Positions 43,201 to 50,711 are shown, counted from the stretch's first letter. The stretch is 64,000 nt of DNA from Streptomyces sp. TLI_171 (GCF_003610255.1 NZ_RAPS01000001.1:868001-932000); one strand, 5' to 3'. The notes: generated by a model not told the origin, from the sequence alone. Translations and numbers: made by a program.

Positions 43201-43220
43201 TAATGTGTCGATATGACACA
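43201..43220 (+). promoter_or_regulatory. -10 box and operator overlapping the XRE start codon
   Basis: TAATGT (43201-43206) fits a -10 box and places the transcription start at or near the ATG at 43213, so the message would be leaderless; there is no Shine-Dalgarno. A perfect palindrome, TGTGTC-GATAT-GACACA (43204-43220), covers the -10 box and the start codon, a good site for autorepression by the XRE protein. Confidence 0.5.
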
Positions 43221-43878
43221 ACACCGCGAGCAACACTGGTCCACCGACGACGAAGAAGCGCCCGAGTGGCACGAACGGATCACCAAGGACGTGATCCAAG
43301 CAATCACCCGCAGGAGGAAGGACCTTGGACTGTCCGCGCAGGACGTGGCCGACGCAACAGGCGACTTGGGCTACAAGATCCCCCGGAACGTCATGGCCAA
43401 CTGGGAGTCCGGCAGGCGCAAGACGATCACGATTCCGGAGCTGATCGTCGTAGCCGAGGCTCTGGACATCGCACCGGTCGAGCTGCTCTTCTCCCCCGCC
43501 CTGGGCGGCAGGTTCGACTACCTGCCGGAGATGCTCAGCGACCGCTGGTCAGCACTCACCCACTTCACCGGCGAGGCCCGCCACTCGCTCGAGATGTACC
43601 GGCTCCGCCTCTACCGGGAGCACGAACGGATTTGGCAGGAGCTCCGAGAGGAGCACCACGACGCGTTCCAGCTGGAATTCCGACCGTTCCGAGAGAACTG
43701 GCCTCCCGGCTCACAGGAAAAACTCGACGCTTTCGTCGCGGCCGTCCGCGAACGGCTTCAACCCGTCAGGGCACACCTGCGCGAGATCGGTCTGGAAGTC
43801 CCGCACCTCGCGTCGAATCTCGACTTCCTCGACGCCGAACTCCCCCCCGCTGAACACCGATACCGACCCGGAGGACGA
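43213..43878 (+). CDS. XRE-type regulator reading through into the integrase
   Basis: The first 222 codons of a 790-codon open frame. A helix-turn-helix (RRRKDLGLSAQDVADATGDL, NVMANWESGRRKTITIPELI) is followed by a helical domain ending LDAELPPAEHRY. In most elements such a regulator ends here and the integrase begins separately. The codon after HRY is CGA (43864-43866), one transition from TGA, and CCGGAGGACGA then leads into the integrase ATG at 43879. The stop therefore seems to have been lost, creating an XRE-integrase fusion, while internal initiation at 43879 remains possible. Confidence 0.7.
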
Positions 43879-45454
43879 ATGAAGGGTTCCACCTACCACC
43901 GCTGCTACTGCCGCGACGCCGCCACGGGCAAGCCGCTCGGCAAGGCGTGCCCGAAGCTCGGCAGCCGCAAGCACGGCGCCTACTCCATCCGCCAAGAACT
44001 GCCCAACGCCGAGGACGGCACCCGCCGTTCGTTCAACCGCTCCGGCTACGCGACGCTCAAGGAAGCCCAGGCCGACCTCGACCACGTCCTCGGCGTCGCC
44101 CTCGGCAAGGACGACGCCGAGGACCTGGCCCTGATCGCCGATCTCCTGGTGAAGGTCGCCGACGAGAAGGTCCAGCTGCCCGACATCGAGGAGACCCGCA
44201 ACCGCCTGAAGACCGGTCAGGACCTCTCCACCCGCGTCACCGTGGGCGAGTGGCTCGACACCTGGCTGGCCGGCAAGAAGATCCGCAAGTCCGGCCTCAC
44301 CCGCTACGAGTGCGACGTCCGGATCCACCTCAAGCCCCGTATCGGGCACATCCACGTCGACCGGCTGCGGGTGAGCACGCTCGCCGAGATGTTCACGGCC
44401 ATCGCCGACGCCAACGAGGAGATCCTGGAGAACAACGCCCTGCGGCACGCGCTGAAGGCCGAGCTGGCCACGGTCCCTAACAAGGGCGCGGAGAACCGCG
44501 CCCGCCGCAAGGCCCTGCACGCCGAGCTGGCCGGGATGCCGCCCTTCCGGCGCACGACCGGCGCGGCCACCCCCCAGCGCATCCGGGCCACGCTCCGGAC
44601 CGCCCTGAACGCCGCGATCCCCGAGGGCCTGATCACCCTCAACCCGGCCGCCCACGTCAAGCTCGACCCGGCCACCAAGCCGAAGGGCCTGGTGTGGACG
44701 CCCGAGCGGGTCGCGCAGTGGCGGGAGACCGGCGTGAAGCCCTCTCCGGTGATGGTCTGGACGCCGCAGCAGACCGGCGCGTTCCTCGACTCCGTGGCCG
44801 ACGACCGCCTGTACGCGATGTGGCACGTGATCGCCTTCCGCGGCCTTCGCCGGGGCGAGGCGTGCGGGCAGCTGTGGTCCGAGACCAACCTAGACGACAG
44901 CTCGCTGACGGTGACGACCCAGCTCGTGCAGGACGGCTGGGAGGTCGAGGAGTCCGACCCCAAGACCGACGGGAGCTTCCGGACCGTGGCGCTCGACGAC
45001 GACACGGTGGCCGTCCTCCGGCGTCACCGCGAGCAGCAGCGGAAGGAACGGGCTGACTGGGGACCGGCCTGGAAGGACACCGGCCGGGTCTTCACCAACG
45101 AGGACGGCTCCTGGCTCCACCCCAGGAAGGTCACCGAGATGTTCGCGCGACTGATCACCGCGTCCGGGCTGCCGCCGATCCGCCTGCACGACCTCCGCCA
45201 CGGCGCGGCGACGCTCGCCCTCGCCGGCGGGGTGGACATGAAGGTGGTGTCCGAGATGCTCGGCCACTCCTCCATCAAGATCACGTCTGCCCGAGATCGC
45301 CAAGGGCGCGGCCGAGGCCGCCGCGCGGCTCGTCCCCCTCCAGCGGAAGACCGAGGCCGAGGCCCGCACCAAGGCCGCGGCCGAAGCCGAGAAGGCCGAG
45401 CGGAAGGCCGCGAAGAGGAAGGCGAAGACCAAGGCCAAGAAGACCAAGGTCTGA
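43879..45454 (+). pseudogene. int: Tyrosine recombinase integrase lacking its catalytic tyrosine segment
   Basis: ATG 43879 with GGAGG upstream begins MKGSTYHRCYCRDAATG, the usual start of actinomycete element integrases. The core-binding domain (VGEWLDTWLAGKKIRKSGLT) and catalytic Arg (AFRGLRRGEACGQLW) are present, as are HDLRHGAATLALAGG and LGHSSIKITS. There the expected D-T-Y-x-H-L segment is missing: ACGTCT is followed directly by GCCCGAG, and the usual tail (LPEIAKGAAEAAARLV... KAKKTKV, stop at 45454) continues in another frame. This fits a 20-nt deletion at about 45,287. The shifted frame runs on to 45585. Without the nucleophile the protein cannot recombine DNA. Confidence 0.8.
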
Positions 45455-45471
45455 CCGGAGATCGACACCGG

Positions 45472-45489
45472 CGCTCACGCATCGCTCAC
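45472..45489 (+). repeat. 18-bp end repeat, right copy (integrase arm-type site)
   Basis: Identical to 20090-20107 in sequence and orientation, and located between the integrase stop and the tRNA-like core. See the left copy. Confidence 0.7.
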
Positions 45490-45544
45490 TCAGGCGATCC
45501 CGTAGCGCCCCGCCGAAGCCTGCCCGCACGCCCGGAAACAGCAA

Positions 45545-45579
45545 AAGGCCCAGGTCAGCGGCTATCTGACCTGGGCCTT
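45545..45579. terminator. Terminator after the integrase gene
   Basis: Perfect 14-bp stem AAGGCCCAGGTCAG with complement, seven-base loop CGGCTAT, then TCTCT. It separates the integrase from the right junction and can act in both directions. Confidence 0.75.
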
Positions 45580-45584
45580 CTCTG

Positions 45585-45626
45585 AGCCGCCTATGGGATT
45601 CGAACCCATGACCTACGCATTACGAG
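45585..45626 (-). other. Right junction (attR): 3' fragment of tRNA-Thr(CGU)
   Basis: On the minus strand this reads from CTCGTAATGCGTAGGTC (anticodon loop with CGT) through the T-arm (ATGGG-TTCGAATC-CCCAT) to the acceptor end AGGCGGCT. Only the 3' half is present; no D-arm or 5' acceptor strand lies to the right, where instead the split gene resumes. Such a fragment is what an element attP derived from a tRNA-Thr target carries. Its presence shows that the usual target is probably tRNA-Thr and that this copy sits at a secondary site. The last six bases (CTCGTA) may be chromosomal. Confidence 0.75.
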
Positions 45627-45860
45627 CGCGAAGGTGGCGTCCAGGGCCACCCAGTACAGCGCCTCGTCCAGCTCCCGGGTGGTGCGGTGCTGGAGCTCGC
45701 GGCCGCGCTCGGTCACGATCCAGAGGACCTCGCCGTCGCGGACCTCGATGTGCGGGTAGCCGGGCGCGCCGCTCGCCCGACCGGCCCACCGCGCCGGGGA
45801 GAAACGGCACCCCCGCCGCGCGACGGCACCGCCCCGGTGATGAACTGGGACGGTGAGCAA
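45621..45860 (-). pseudogene. 5' part of the split immunity-like gene (right side of element)
   Basis: The frame reads YPHIEVRDGEVLWIVTERGR then ELDEALYWVALDATFALV and meets the element at the ATG codon 45618-45620. The text resembles the middle of predicted polymorphic-toxin immunity proteins; the continuation is at 19779-19988. No convincing start exists: the only in-frame start upstream is TTG at 45860, overlapping the divergent gene, so the gene may have been short or already damaged before insertion. Confidence 0.6.
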
Positions 45861-46059
45861 CGACCAGCAGACCGCCGAACCGCCGCTCCCCGGGACGGCC
45901 GTCGACCGCCGCCCCGCGCCGGACGTCCGCTGCCGCCGCTGCCACCGCCCCCTGCGCGCCCCGGAGTCCCGGTGGGAGAAACTCGGCCGCCACTGCGCCG
46001 ACGCCCCCGACCGCACCCGCGTCTACACCATCGACCAGGACTGCCTGCCCGGCACCTGA
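45853..46059 (+). CDS. Small zinc-ribbon-like protein (DUF6011-like)
   Basis: A 68-aa protein with a CRRCHRPLRAPESRWEKLGR segment followed by HCAD, giving two cysteines and a late His-Cys pair that could hold zinc. The pattern matches small DUF6011-type proteins of Streptomyces. Function unknown. The GTG start at 45853 has only a weak upstream GGGA. It is the first intact chromosomal gene right of the element and is divergent from the split immunity-like gene. Confidence 0.6.
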   Translation: MSNDQQTAEPPLPGTAVDRRPAPDVRCRRCHRPLRAPESRWEKLGRHCADAPDRTRVYTIDQDCLPGT

Positions 46060-46150
46060 CGTCCCCTCCGATCCGGCCGTCCGATCCACCACCGCGGGCC
46101 TCCACCGGCCTCCACCGGCCGAGTCCTGTCGGCCCCCGGGAGGCTGGAGC

Positions 46151-46981
46151 TCACACCGTCGAGCCCGGCCCGTAACAGGACCCTTCGGCAAGCGAATTGA
46201 CGGCCAGGACGTCGGCCGATCCGCAGTCGGGGCCGGTGGTCGGGTGCAGGGGCGGCCCGTCGAAGCCGGCGCGGCGCCGACGGTCGGTCAGGGCGCCCTC
46301 GTGCACGGCGCGGTGGACGGCCCGGGCCAGCCGCGAGCCCCAGTGCGAGCGTGGGCCGCCGAACGGCTCGGCCGGCTGCCCGGCGGTGGGGGTGCGGACG
46401 GCGATGCAGACCGCGTCGGACGGGGTGCCGGAGCAGTCGTGGCCCGCGTCCAGCAGCGCCTGCACCTTCGCCTCGGTGGCGGTGGCCAGCAGGTTGACCA
46501 GTCCGGCGTCCGCGACCGGCGCGGGGACCACCGCCAGGACGTTGATGGTCCCCGGCGTGTACGGCGCGAGCGGCACCTCGGGGGCGGCGGCCCAGGTCGG
46601 GACGCCGATGCCGGTGGTGACCAGCGCGGTGACGCCGCCGTCCTGCGCGGAGGTGCAGGCGTCCACCTCGGCGGCCGTCATCAGACCCACGCCCGGGCCC
46701 ACCAGGTCCTGCGCGGCGGCGAGTTCGCGCAGGTGCGCCTCCGGGTCCATCCGGCCGTACCCGGCCCGGACCTGCGCGTTGAGCACCCAGTGGCGCTCGC
46801 CCAGGCCGCCGCCGAGCACGCCGGAGCTGACCATCCGCCAGCCGGGACCGGCCCGCCACACCAGCAGGTGCCGGCACGCGCCGTCCTCGATCCGCCCGGC
46901 CCGCTGCACCGTCACCACCGTCCCCGGCAGCCCGCCCACGCCCGTCACCTCCGCCGCCACGATCTTCGCCGAGCCACCCAA
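46151..46981 (-). CDS. cbiZ: Adenosylcobinamide amidohydrolase CbiZ
   Basis: Up to 276 aa. The family text is clear: GERHWVLNAQVRAGYGRMDP, AAAQDLVGPGVGLMTAAEVD, GTINVLAVVPAPVADAGLVN, LLATATEAKVQALLDAG and GTPSDAVCIA. CbiZ removes the aminopropanol side chain of (pseudo)cobinamide, allowing salvage of incomplete corrinoids to cobyric acid. The start is uncertain: the frame opens with TTG at 46981 and there are GTG codons at 46960 and 46948; no ribosome-binding site decides. It is divergent from the TetR gene, with about 60 bases between. Confidence 0.88.
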   Translation of the reverse strand: MGGSAKIVAAEVTGVGGLPGTVVTVQRAGRIEDGACRHLLVWRAGPGWRMVSSGVLGGGLGERHWVLNAQVRAGYGRMDPEAHLRELAAAQDLVGPGVGLMTAAEVDACTSAQDGGVTALVTTGIGVPTWAAAPEVPLAPYTPGTINVLAVVPAPVADAGLVNLLATATEAKVQALLDAGHDCSGTPSDAVCIAVRTPTAGQPAEPFGGPRSHWGSRLARAVHRAVHEGALTDRRRRAGFDGPPLHPTTGPDCGSADVLAVNSLAEGSCYGPGSTV

Positions 46982-47039
46982 TCACACCGTGCGGAGCGGG
47001 ATTCGCCCCGGCCCGCGCCGATGCGGCAGAGTGTTCGCC

Positions 47040-47708
47040 ATGACGCCGCAGCCCCCAGCGCCCGCCCCCGCCTCCCGCGCCCCGGCGGCCGGAACGCGCC
47101 GCCGGCCGGTGCAGCAGCGCAGCCAGGAGCGGTACGAGCGGCTGCTGGACGCCTGCGCGGGGCTGCTGGACGAGGTCGGCACCGCGGGACTGACCACCAA
47201 GGAGGTGGCGCTGCGCGCCGAGGTGCCGATCGGCACCCTGTACCAGTTCTTCGCCGGCAAGGAAGGCCTGCTGGCCGCACTCGCCGAACGCAACCTGGCC
47301 CGCTTCCTGGACGCCCTGGCCCGCCGGGTCGCCGCCGCCGGCTCGCCCGGGGTCGCCGAGTTCACCGACCTCGCGGTCGAGGAGTTCGTGGCGATGAAGC
47401 GCAGCGTCCCCGGCTTCGGCCACCTCGACTTCGGCCTGGTCGACACCGTGCCCGCCGAGGTCGACGAGCTGCACCTGCTGGACGCCGAACTGGACAACAA
47501 CGCGGCGGTCGCGATCCGGCTGCGCACCATCGGCGGCGAGCTGTTCGCCGCGCCCGGGTACGCGCTGGCGCTGCGGGTCGCGATGGAGTGCGCCGACGCG
47601 GTGCTGAAGCTGGCGTTCCGCGCCGACCCGGACGGCGACCCGGCGCTGATCGGCGAGTGCAAGCGACTGGTGCGCAGCTACCTCGCCGAGGCGCCCGCCG
47701 CGGGCTGA
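47040..47708 (+). CDS. TetR-family transcriptional regulator
   Basis: A 222-aa protein with the TetR helix-turn-helix near the N-terminus (RYERLLDACAGLLDEVGTAG, LTTKEVALRAEVPIGTLYQF, FAGKEGLLAALAERN) after a 30-residue Pro/Ala/Arg-rich lead. The C-terminal domain (helices from about residue 100) is a ligand-binding domain of unknown specificity. ATG at 47040 is chosen because it is just before the HTH lead. It is divergent from cbiZ, but no obvious palindrome was found in the short gap, so a regulatory link is only suggested by position. Confidence 0.88.
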   Translation: MTPQPPAPAPASRAPAAGTRRRPVQQRSQERYERLLDACAGLLDEVGTAGLTTKEVALRAEVPIGTLYQFFAGKEGLLAALAERNLARFLDALARRVAAAGSPGVAEFTDLAVEEFVAMKRSVPGFGHLDFGLVDTVPAEVDELHLLDAELDNNAAVAIRLRTIGGELFAAPGYALALRVAMECADAVLKLAFRADPDGDPALIGECKRLVRSYLAEAPAAG

Positions 47709-47832
47709 CCGTCGGGCGACACGCCGACCGGTTCCGCCATTGCACCGCCCGGTGGGCCGCCGCACAGTGGAATCAGGAGAGCCGACCAGTCCCACCGGTC
47801 CGCAGCAGCAGCCAGCAGCACCAGGAGCACCG

Positions 47833-48033
47833 ATGCAAGCCACAGTGGGAGACCACGTCCACATGTTCAGCAGGTCGGTCGGCATGACCGACCGCAAGGG
47901 CGAGATCGTCGAGGTGCGCGGCACCGACGGCGAACCGCCGTACCTGGTCCGTTTCGAGGACGGCCACAGCGGCCTCGTCTACCCCGGCCCCGACTGCATC
48001 GTCGAGCACCGTCTCGGCGAGGAGCAGCGCTGA
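47833..48033 (+). CDS. DUF1918 domain protein
   Basis: A 66-aa protein, essentially all DUF1918: MQATVGDHVHMFSRSVGMTD, RKGEIVEVRGTDGEPPYLVR and FEDGHSGLVYPGPDCIVEH. This small beta-barrel-like family is widespread in actinobacteria and of unknown function. ATG at 47833 has AGGAG six bases upstream. It lies 36 bases before the DedA gene and may be co-transcribed with it. Confidence 0.9.
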   Translation: MQATVGDHVHMFSRSVGMTDRKGEIVEVRGTDGEPPYLVRFEDGHSGLVYPGPDCIVEHRLGEEQR

Positions 48034-48069
48034 TCCCGGGCCACGGCCCGGTGGGAGGAGCAACCGTCC

Positions 48070-48837
48070 TTGGCCCCGCCCCTGCCGGGCCCACTGGCCC
48101 ACCTCGCCCCGCTCCTCGACGACTACGGGTACCTCGCCGTCGGGGTGCTGGTGTTCCTCGACAACTGCGTGATCCCGGTGCCCGGCCAGACCATCCTGGT
48201 GCTGGCCGCGGTGTACGCGGGCGCGGGGCAGCTCTCACTGCCCGCCCTGCTGGTCGTCGCGGTGCTCGCGGCGATCGCCGGTGACGCGCTCGCGTACGTG
48301 ATCGGCCGCACCGGCGGCCTGGCCTTCGTGCACCGCTGGGGGCGCTACGTCCGGCTCACTCCGGAGCGGATGGACCGCGCCGAGTCGTTCTTCCGCCGGC
48401 GCGGCGGGCTGGTGGTCACCGGCGCCCGGTTCGTCGACGGCCTGCGGCAGACCAACGGCCTGGTGGCGGGCACCACCGAGATGCCGTGGCGGCGGTTCAT
48501 GGTGGCCAACGCGGTGGGCGCCGTGCTGTGGGCGGGCGTCTGGACGGCGGTCGGCTACTTCGCGGGCAGCAACATCGACACCCTGTACCGCCAGGCCGTC
48601 CGCTACCAGGTGCTGCTGTTCGCCGTGGTGGCGGCGCTGGTGCTGGTGCTCGCCGTCCGGGCCTGGCTGCGCCGCCGCCGTCGCCCGCCGAAGGACCCGG
48701 CCGCGAAGATCCCGCACCAGGACGACGGCGTCCCCGCACCGGAGCCCGGCCGCCCCGATCCCGGCCGCCCCGATCCCGGCCGCCCCGATCCCGGCCGCCC
48801 CGATCCCGGCCGCCCCGACGAGAACGACCAGCGCTGA
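48070..48837 (+). CDS. DedA/SNARE-associated (VTT) family membrane protein
   Basis: A 255-aa integral membrane protein with the VTT core: GYLAVGVLVFLDNCVIPVPG, AAIAGDALAYVIGRTGGLAF, FFRRRGGLVVTGARFVDGLR and FMVANAVGAVLWAGVWTAVG. DedA proteins act in lipid carrier flipping and envelope homeostasis. The TTG start at 48070 is preceded by GGGAGGAG. After the last helix there is a basic stretch and then a tail of five PGRPD repeats (residues about 226-250), encoded by a 15-bp tandem repeat; this tail is unusual and probably variable in length between strains. Confidence 0.9.
   Translation: MAPPLPGPLAHLAPLLDDYGYLAVGVLVFLDNCVIPVPGQTILVLAAVYAGAGQLSLPALLVVAVLAAIAGDALAYVIGRTGGLAFVHRWGRYVRLTPERMDRAESFFRRRGGLVVTGARFVDGLRQTNGLVAGTTEMPWRRFMVANAVGAVLWAGVWTAVGYFAGSNIDTLYRQAVRYQVLLFAVVAALVLVLAVRAWLRRRRRPPKDPAAKIPHQDDGVPAPEPGRPDPGRPDPGRPDPGRPDPGRPDENDQR
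48745..48819 (+). repeat. Five tandem 15-bp units in the dedA 3' end
   Basis: Unit CCCGGCCGCCCCGAT repeated five times, the last ending in C. It keeps the reading frame and encodes (P)GRPD repeats. Slippage could change the copy number by whole residues without a frameshift. Confidence 0.9.
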
Positions 48838-48901
48838 ACGGCGCGGGGCCCGTCCGCCGGTGCTGACGGCCCGTCACCGCACCGCCGGCAGCACCGGAAC
48901 C

Positions 48902-49651
48902 TCACCGGAAGTTGATCACCTCGAAGGAGGCCGCGTAGCGGGTGCCCAGGCGGGCGCCGGCGGCGCGGCCCATCGACTCCAGGAATTCGGCGGCGTTGGC
49001 CATGTCCCCGCCGAGCCCGTCCAGGTAGGCGCGGTGGGCCTCCAGCGAGGCGACGCCGGCGGCGAAGGTGTCGGTGGTGTCCACGGCGTGCCAGCCGTCC
49101 GGGGAGCCGGCCGCCCAGAGCTGCCGGACGCCGTTCCACGGCTGGTGGCCCTCGCTGGTGAGCTCGCGGAACACCCAGCGGTTGCCGGCGTCGCGGACGG
49201 CGTCCAGGGTGGCCCGGCCGACGGCGATGTGGTCGGCCTGGTTGGGGAACACTCCGCCGTAGGTGTCGCGGAAGTTGGTGGTGACGACGATGTCGGGGCG
49301 GTGCCGGCGGATCGCGCGGGCCAGGTCGCGGCGCAGCGGCAGTCCGTACTCCAGGATGCCGTCGGGGTAGCCGAGGAACTCGACGGTGTCCACGCCCACC
49401 ACGGCCGCGGACTCGACCTGTTCGCGTTCGCGGACCGGCCGGCACTGCTCGGGTTCCATGCCGTCGATGCCGGCCTCGCCGCTGGTGACCATCAGGTAGC
49501 TGATCCGCTTGCCCTGGCCGGTCCAGCGGGCGACGGCGGCGGCCGCGCCGTACTCCATGTCGTCGGGGTGGGCGACCACGCAGAGTGCGCTGTTCCAGTC
49601 CTCGTCGAGCGGCTGGTACGGGGGCGGGGCCTGCTCGGTGGAGTTGCTCAT
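48902..49651 (-). CDS. PIG-L family deacetylase
   Basis: A 249-aa protein with the metal-binding motif CVVAHPDDMEYGAAAAVARW (AHPDD, about residue 27) and the later His in NQADHIAVGRATLDAV (about residue 138). PIG-L enzymes hydrolyse N-acetyl groups from sugars (for example GlcNAc-inositol in mycothiol synthesis) or related amides, using zinc. The substrate is not evident, and the sequence is not obviously MshB or Mca. ATG at 49651 has a GAGAGG at moderate spacing. It lies downstream of the F420-dependent oxidoreductase gene in the same direction, 90 bases apart. Confidence 0.88.
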   Translation of the reverse strand: MSNSTEQAPPPYQPLDEDWNSALCVVAHPDDMEYGAAAAVARWTGQGKRISYLMVTSGEAGIDGMEPEQCRPVREREQVESAAVVGVDTVEFLGYPDGILEYGLPLRRDLARAIRRHRPDIVVTTNFRDTYGGVFPNQADHIAVGRATLDAVRDAGNRWVFRELTSEGHQPWNGVRQLWAAGSPDGWHAVDTTDTFAAGVASLEAHRAYLDGLGGDMANAAEFLESMGRAAGARLGTRYAASFEVINFR

Positions 49652-49741
49652 GGTGCTGCCTCTCGCTTCCTCGGGGCCCCGCCCCGCGGGGTTCCGTGCG
49701 TCGTGCCTGGTGCGTCGTGCGTGCTGCCTGGTGCGGGGTGC

Positions 49742-50398
49742 TCAGCCCGCGGTGCGGATCGAGTAGTTGAAGTCGGTGTGGCCGTAGTGGCGCATCAGCC
49801 GCAGCCAGAACGGCATCAGCATCTCCACCGCGCGGGCGGCGTCGATGCCGCCAAGGTCGAGGATGTCCTCGGCGGGCCAGCCGAACTCCACCAGCAGGGC
49901 CTTGACCTGGGCCTTGGCCTCGTCGTCCTGGCCGGCCAGGAACAGCTGGTGCGGTCCGGGGACGCGACCGGGGTCGACCATGACCTCGTTGTTGACGGTG
50001 TTCAGCGTCTTGACGACCTTGGTGTCCGGCAGGGCGCGCTGCAGGCGCTCGCCGACGCTGTCGTCGTTGACCGGGTCCAGGGTGACCTGGCCGTCCGGGG
50101 AGAACACCAGCGGGTTGGACACGTCGATCAGGGTCTTCCCGGCCAGCCGCTCGGGCCCGGCCAGTTCGACCGCGGAGAGCGACACGGTGCCGCTGGTGGC
50201 GTTGATGACGAGCTCGCCGAACTCGGCGGCGTCCGCGAAAGTGCCGGCGTGGCCGCCGGGGCCCGAGCGCTCCGCCCAGTCGTTGGCGGCGGCGTTGTCC
50301 TTGGTGCGCGAGCCGAGGGTGACCTCGTGCCCGAGCGAGATCAGCTTGGTCGCCAGCGTCTGGCCGACCGTTCCGGTGCCGATGATTCCGATCCGCAT
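49742..50398 (-). CDS. NADPH-dependent F420 reductase-like oxidoreductase
   Basis: A 218-aa protein with an N-terminal Rossmann motif, MRIGIIGTGTVGQTLATKLI, followed by HEVTLGSRTK (NADP-preferring Ser-Arg), then GELVINATSGTVSLSAVELA and KTLIDVSNPLVFSPDG. This is the coenzyme F420-dependent NADP oxidoreductase family, which shuttles hydride between NADPH and F420, though many members have other roles. The gap of about 310 bases that follows holds the promoter and operators of the lyase gene on the other strand. Confidence 0.85.
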   Translation of the reverse strand: MRIGIIGTGTVGQTLATKLISLGHEVTLGSRTKDNAAANDWAERSGPGGHAGTFADAAEFGELVINATSGTVSLSAVELAGPERLAGKTLIDVSNPLVFSPDGQVTLDPVNDDSVGERLQRALPDTKVVKTLNTVNNEVMVDPGRVPGPHQLFLAGQDDEAKAQVKALLVEFGWPAEDILDLGGIDAARAVEMLMPFWLRLMRHYGHTDFNYSIRTAG

Positions 50399-50574
50399 TG
50401 TTGTTGCTCCGTCCCCGCGTCAGATCGACAAGCCGAACGCACCCTATCCGAGGGTTCCCTGACGGGCGGTCAACTCATGGGGGTCCTAGGACGAAGGTCC
50501 GTGCCGCATCCCTCCACGGTAGCTCCGCCCCGGCGGTCCCGCCGGGTCTCGCGGCGGAGGCTCCGCGCCCGGCG

Positions 50575-50659
50575 GGAAAGCGCTTGCCGAACCTGCCGTC
50601 CAACCCGTTGACGCCAGCTCCGGAAAGCGCTTACCGTCGGCACCCGGAAAGCGCTTTCC
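50575..50659 (+). promoter_or_regulatory. Three LacI-type operators with promoter before the polysaccharide lyase
   Basis: Palindromes GGAAAGCGCTTGCC (50575-50588), GGAAAGCGCTTACC (50622-50635) and the perfect GGAAAGCGCTTTCC (50646-50659) lie 53-137 bases before the start codon. TTGACG (50608-50613) and TACCGT (50632-50637), 18 bases apart, form a promoter whose -10 box is covered by the middle operator. The central GCGC is typical of LacI/GalR-family sites. No LacI gene adjoins, so the repressor is encoded elsewhere. The remainder of 50,399-50,574 shows nothing. Confidence 0.75.
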
Positions 50660-50711
50660 CCACTCGCCCCACTCCTCCCCCACCCCGCTGCTCTCCCCCC
50701 TCGGAGGCGTC

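Larger units (their letters stand above)
19989..45620. mobile_element. Integrated mobilisable element (AICE/IME-like), about 25.6 kb
   Basis: Boundaries are set by three observations: interruption of one gene whose halves lie outside both ends; an 18-bp identical repeat about 100 bases inside each end (20,090 and 45,472); and the integrase gene next to a tRNA-Thr 3' fragment at the right end. Contents: restriction-modification set, accessory operons, relaxase plus MobC, DUF2637 membrane protein, DUF3631 ATPase, excisionase, XRE regulator and integrase. No FtsK-like TraB is present, so transfer would need a helper. The restriction-modification genes show visibly lower GC than the flanks. The integrase is broken, so excision is probably lost. 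Confidence 0.85.

Noticed and set aside
45585..45660. Complete tRNA-Thr gene at the right end of the element
   Set aside because: Only the anticodon-to-3' half is present; the flanking bases to the right encode the split protein, not a D-arm or acceptor strand.
48745..48819. CRISPR array
   Set aside because: Units are 15 bp, adjacent without spacers, in frame within the dedA gene.
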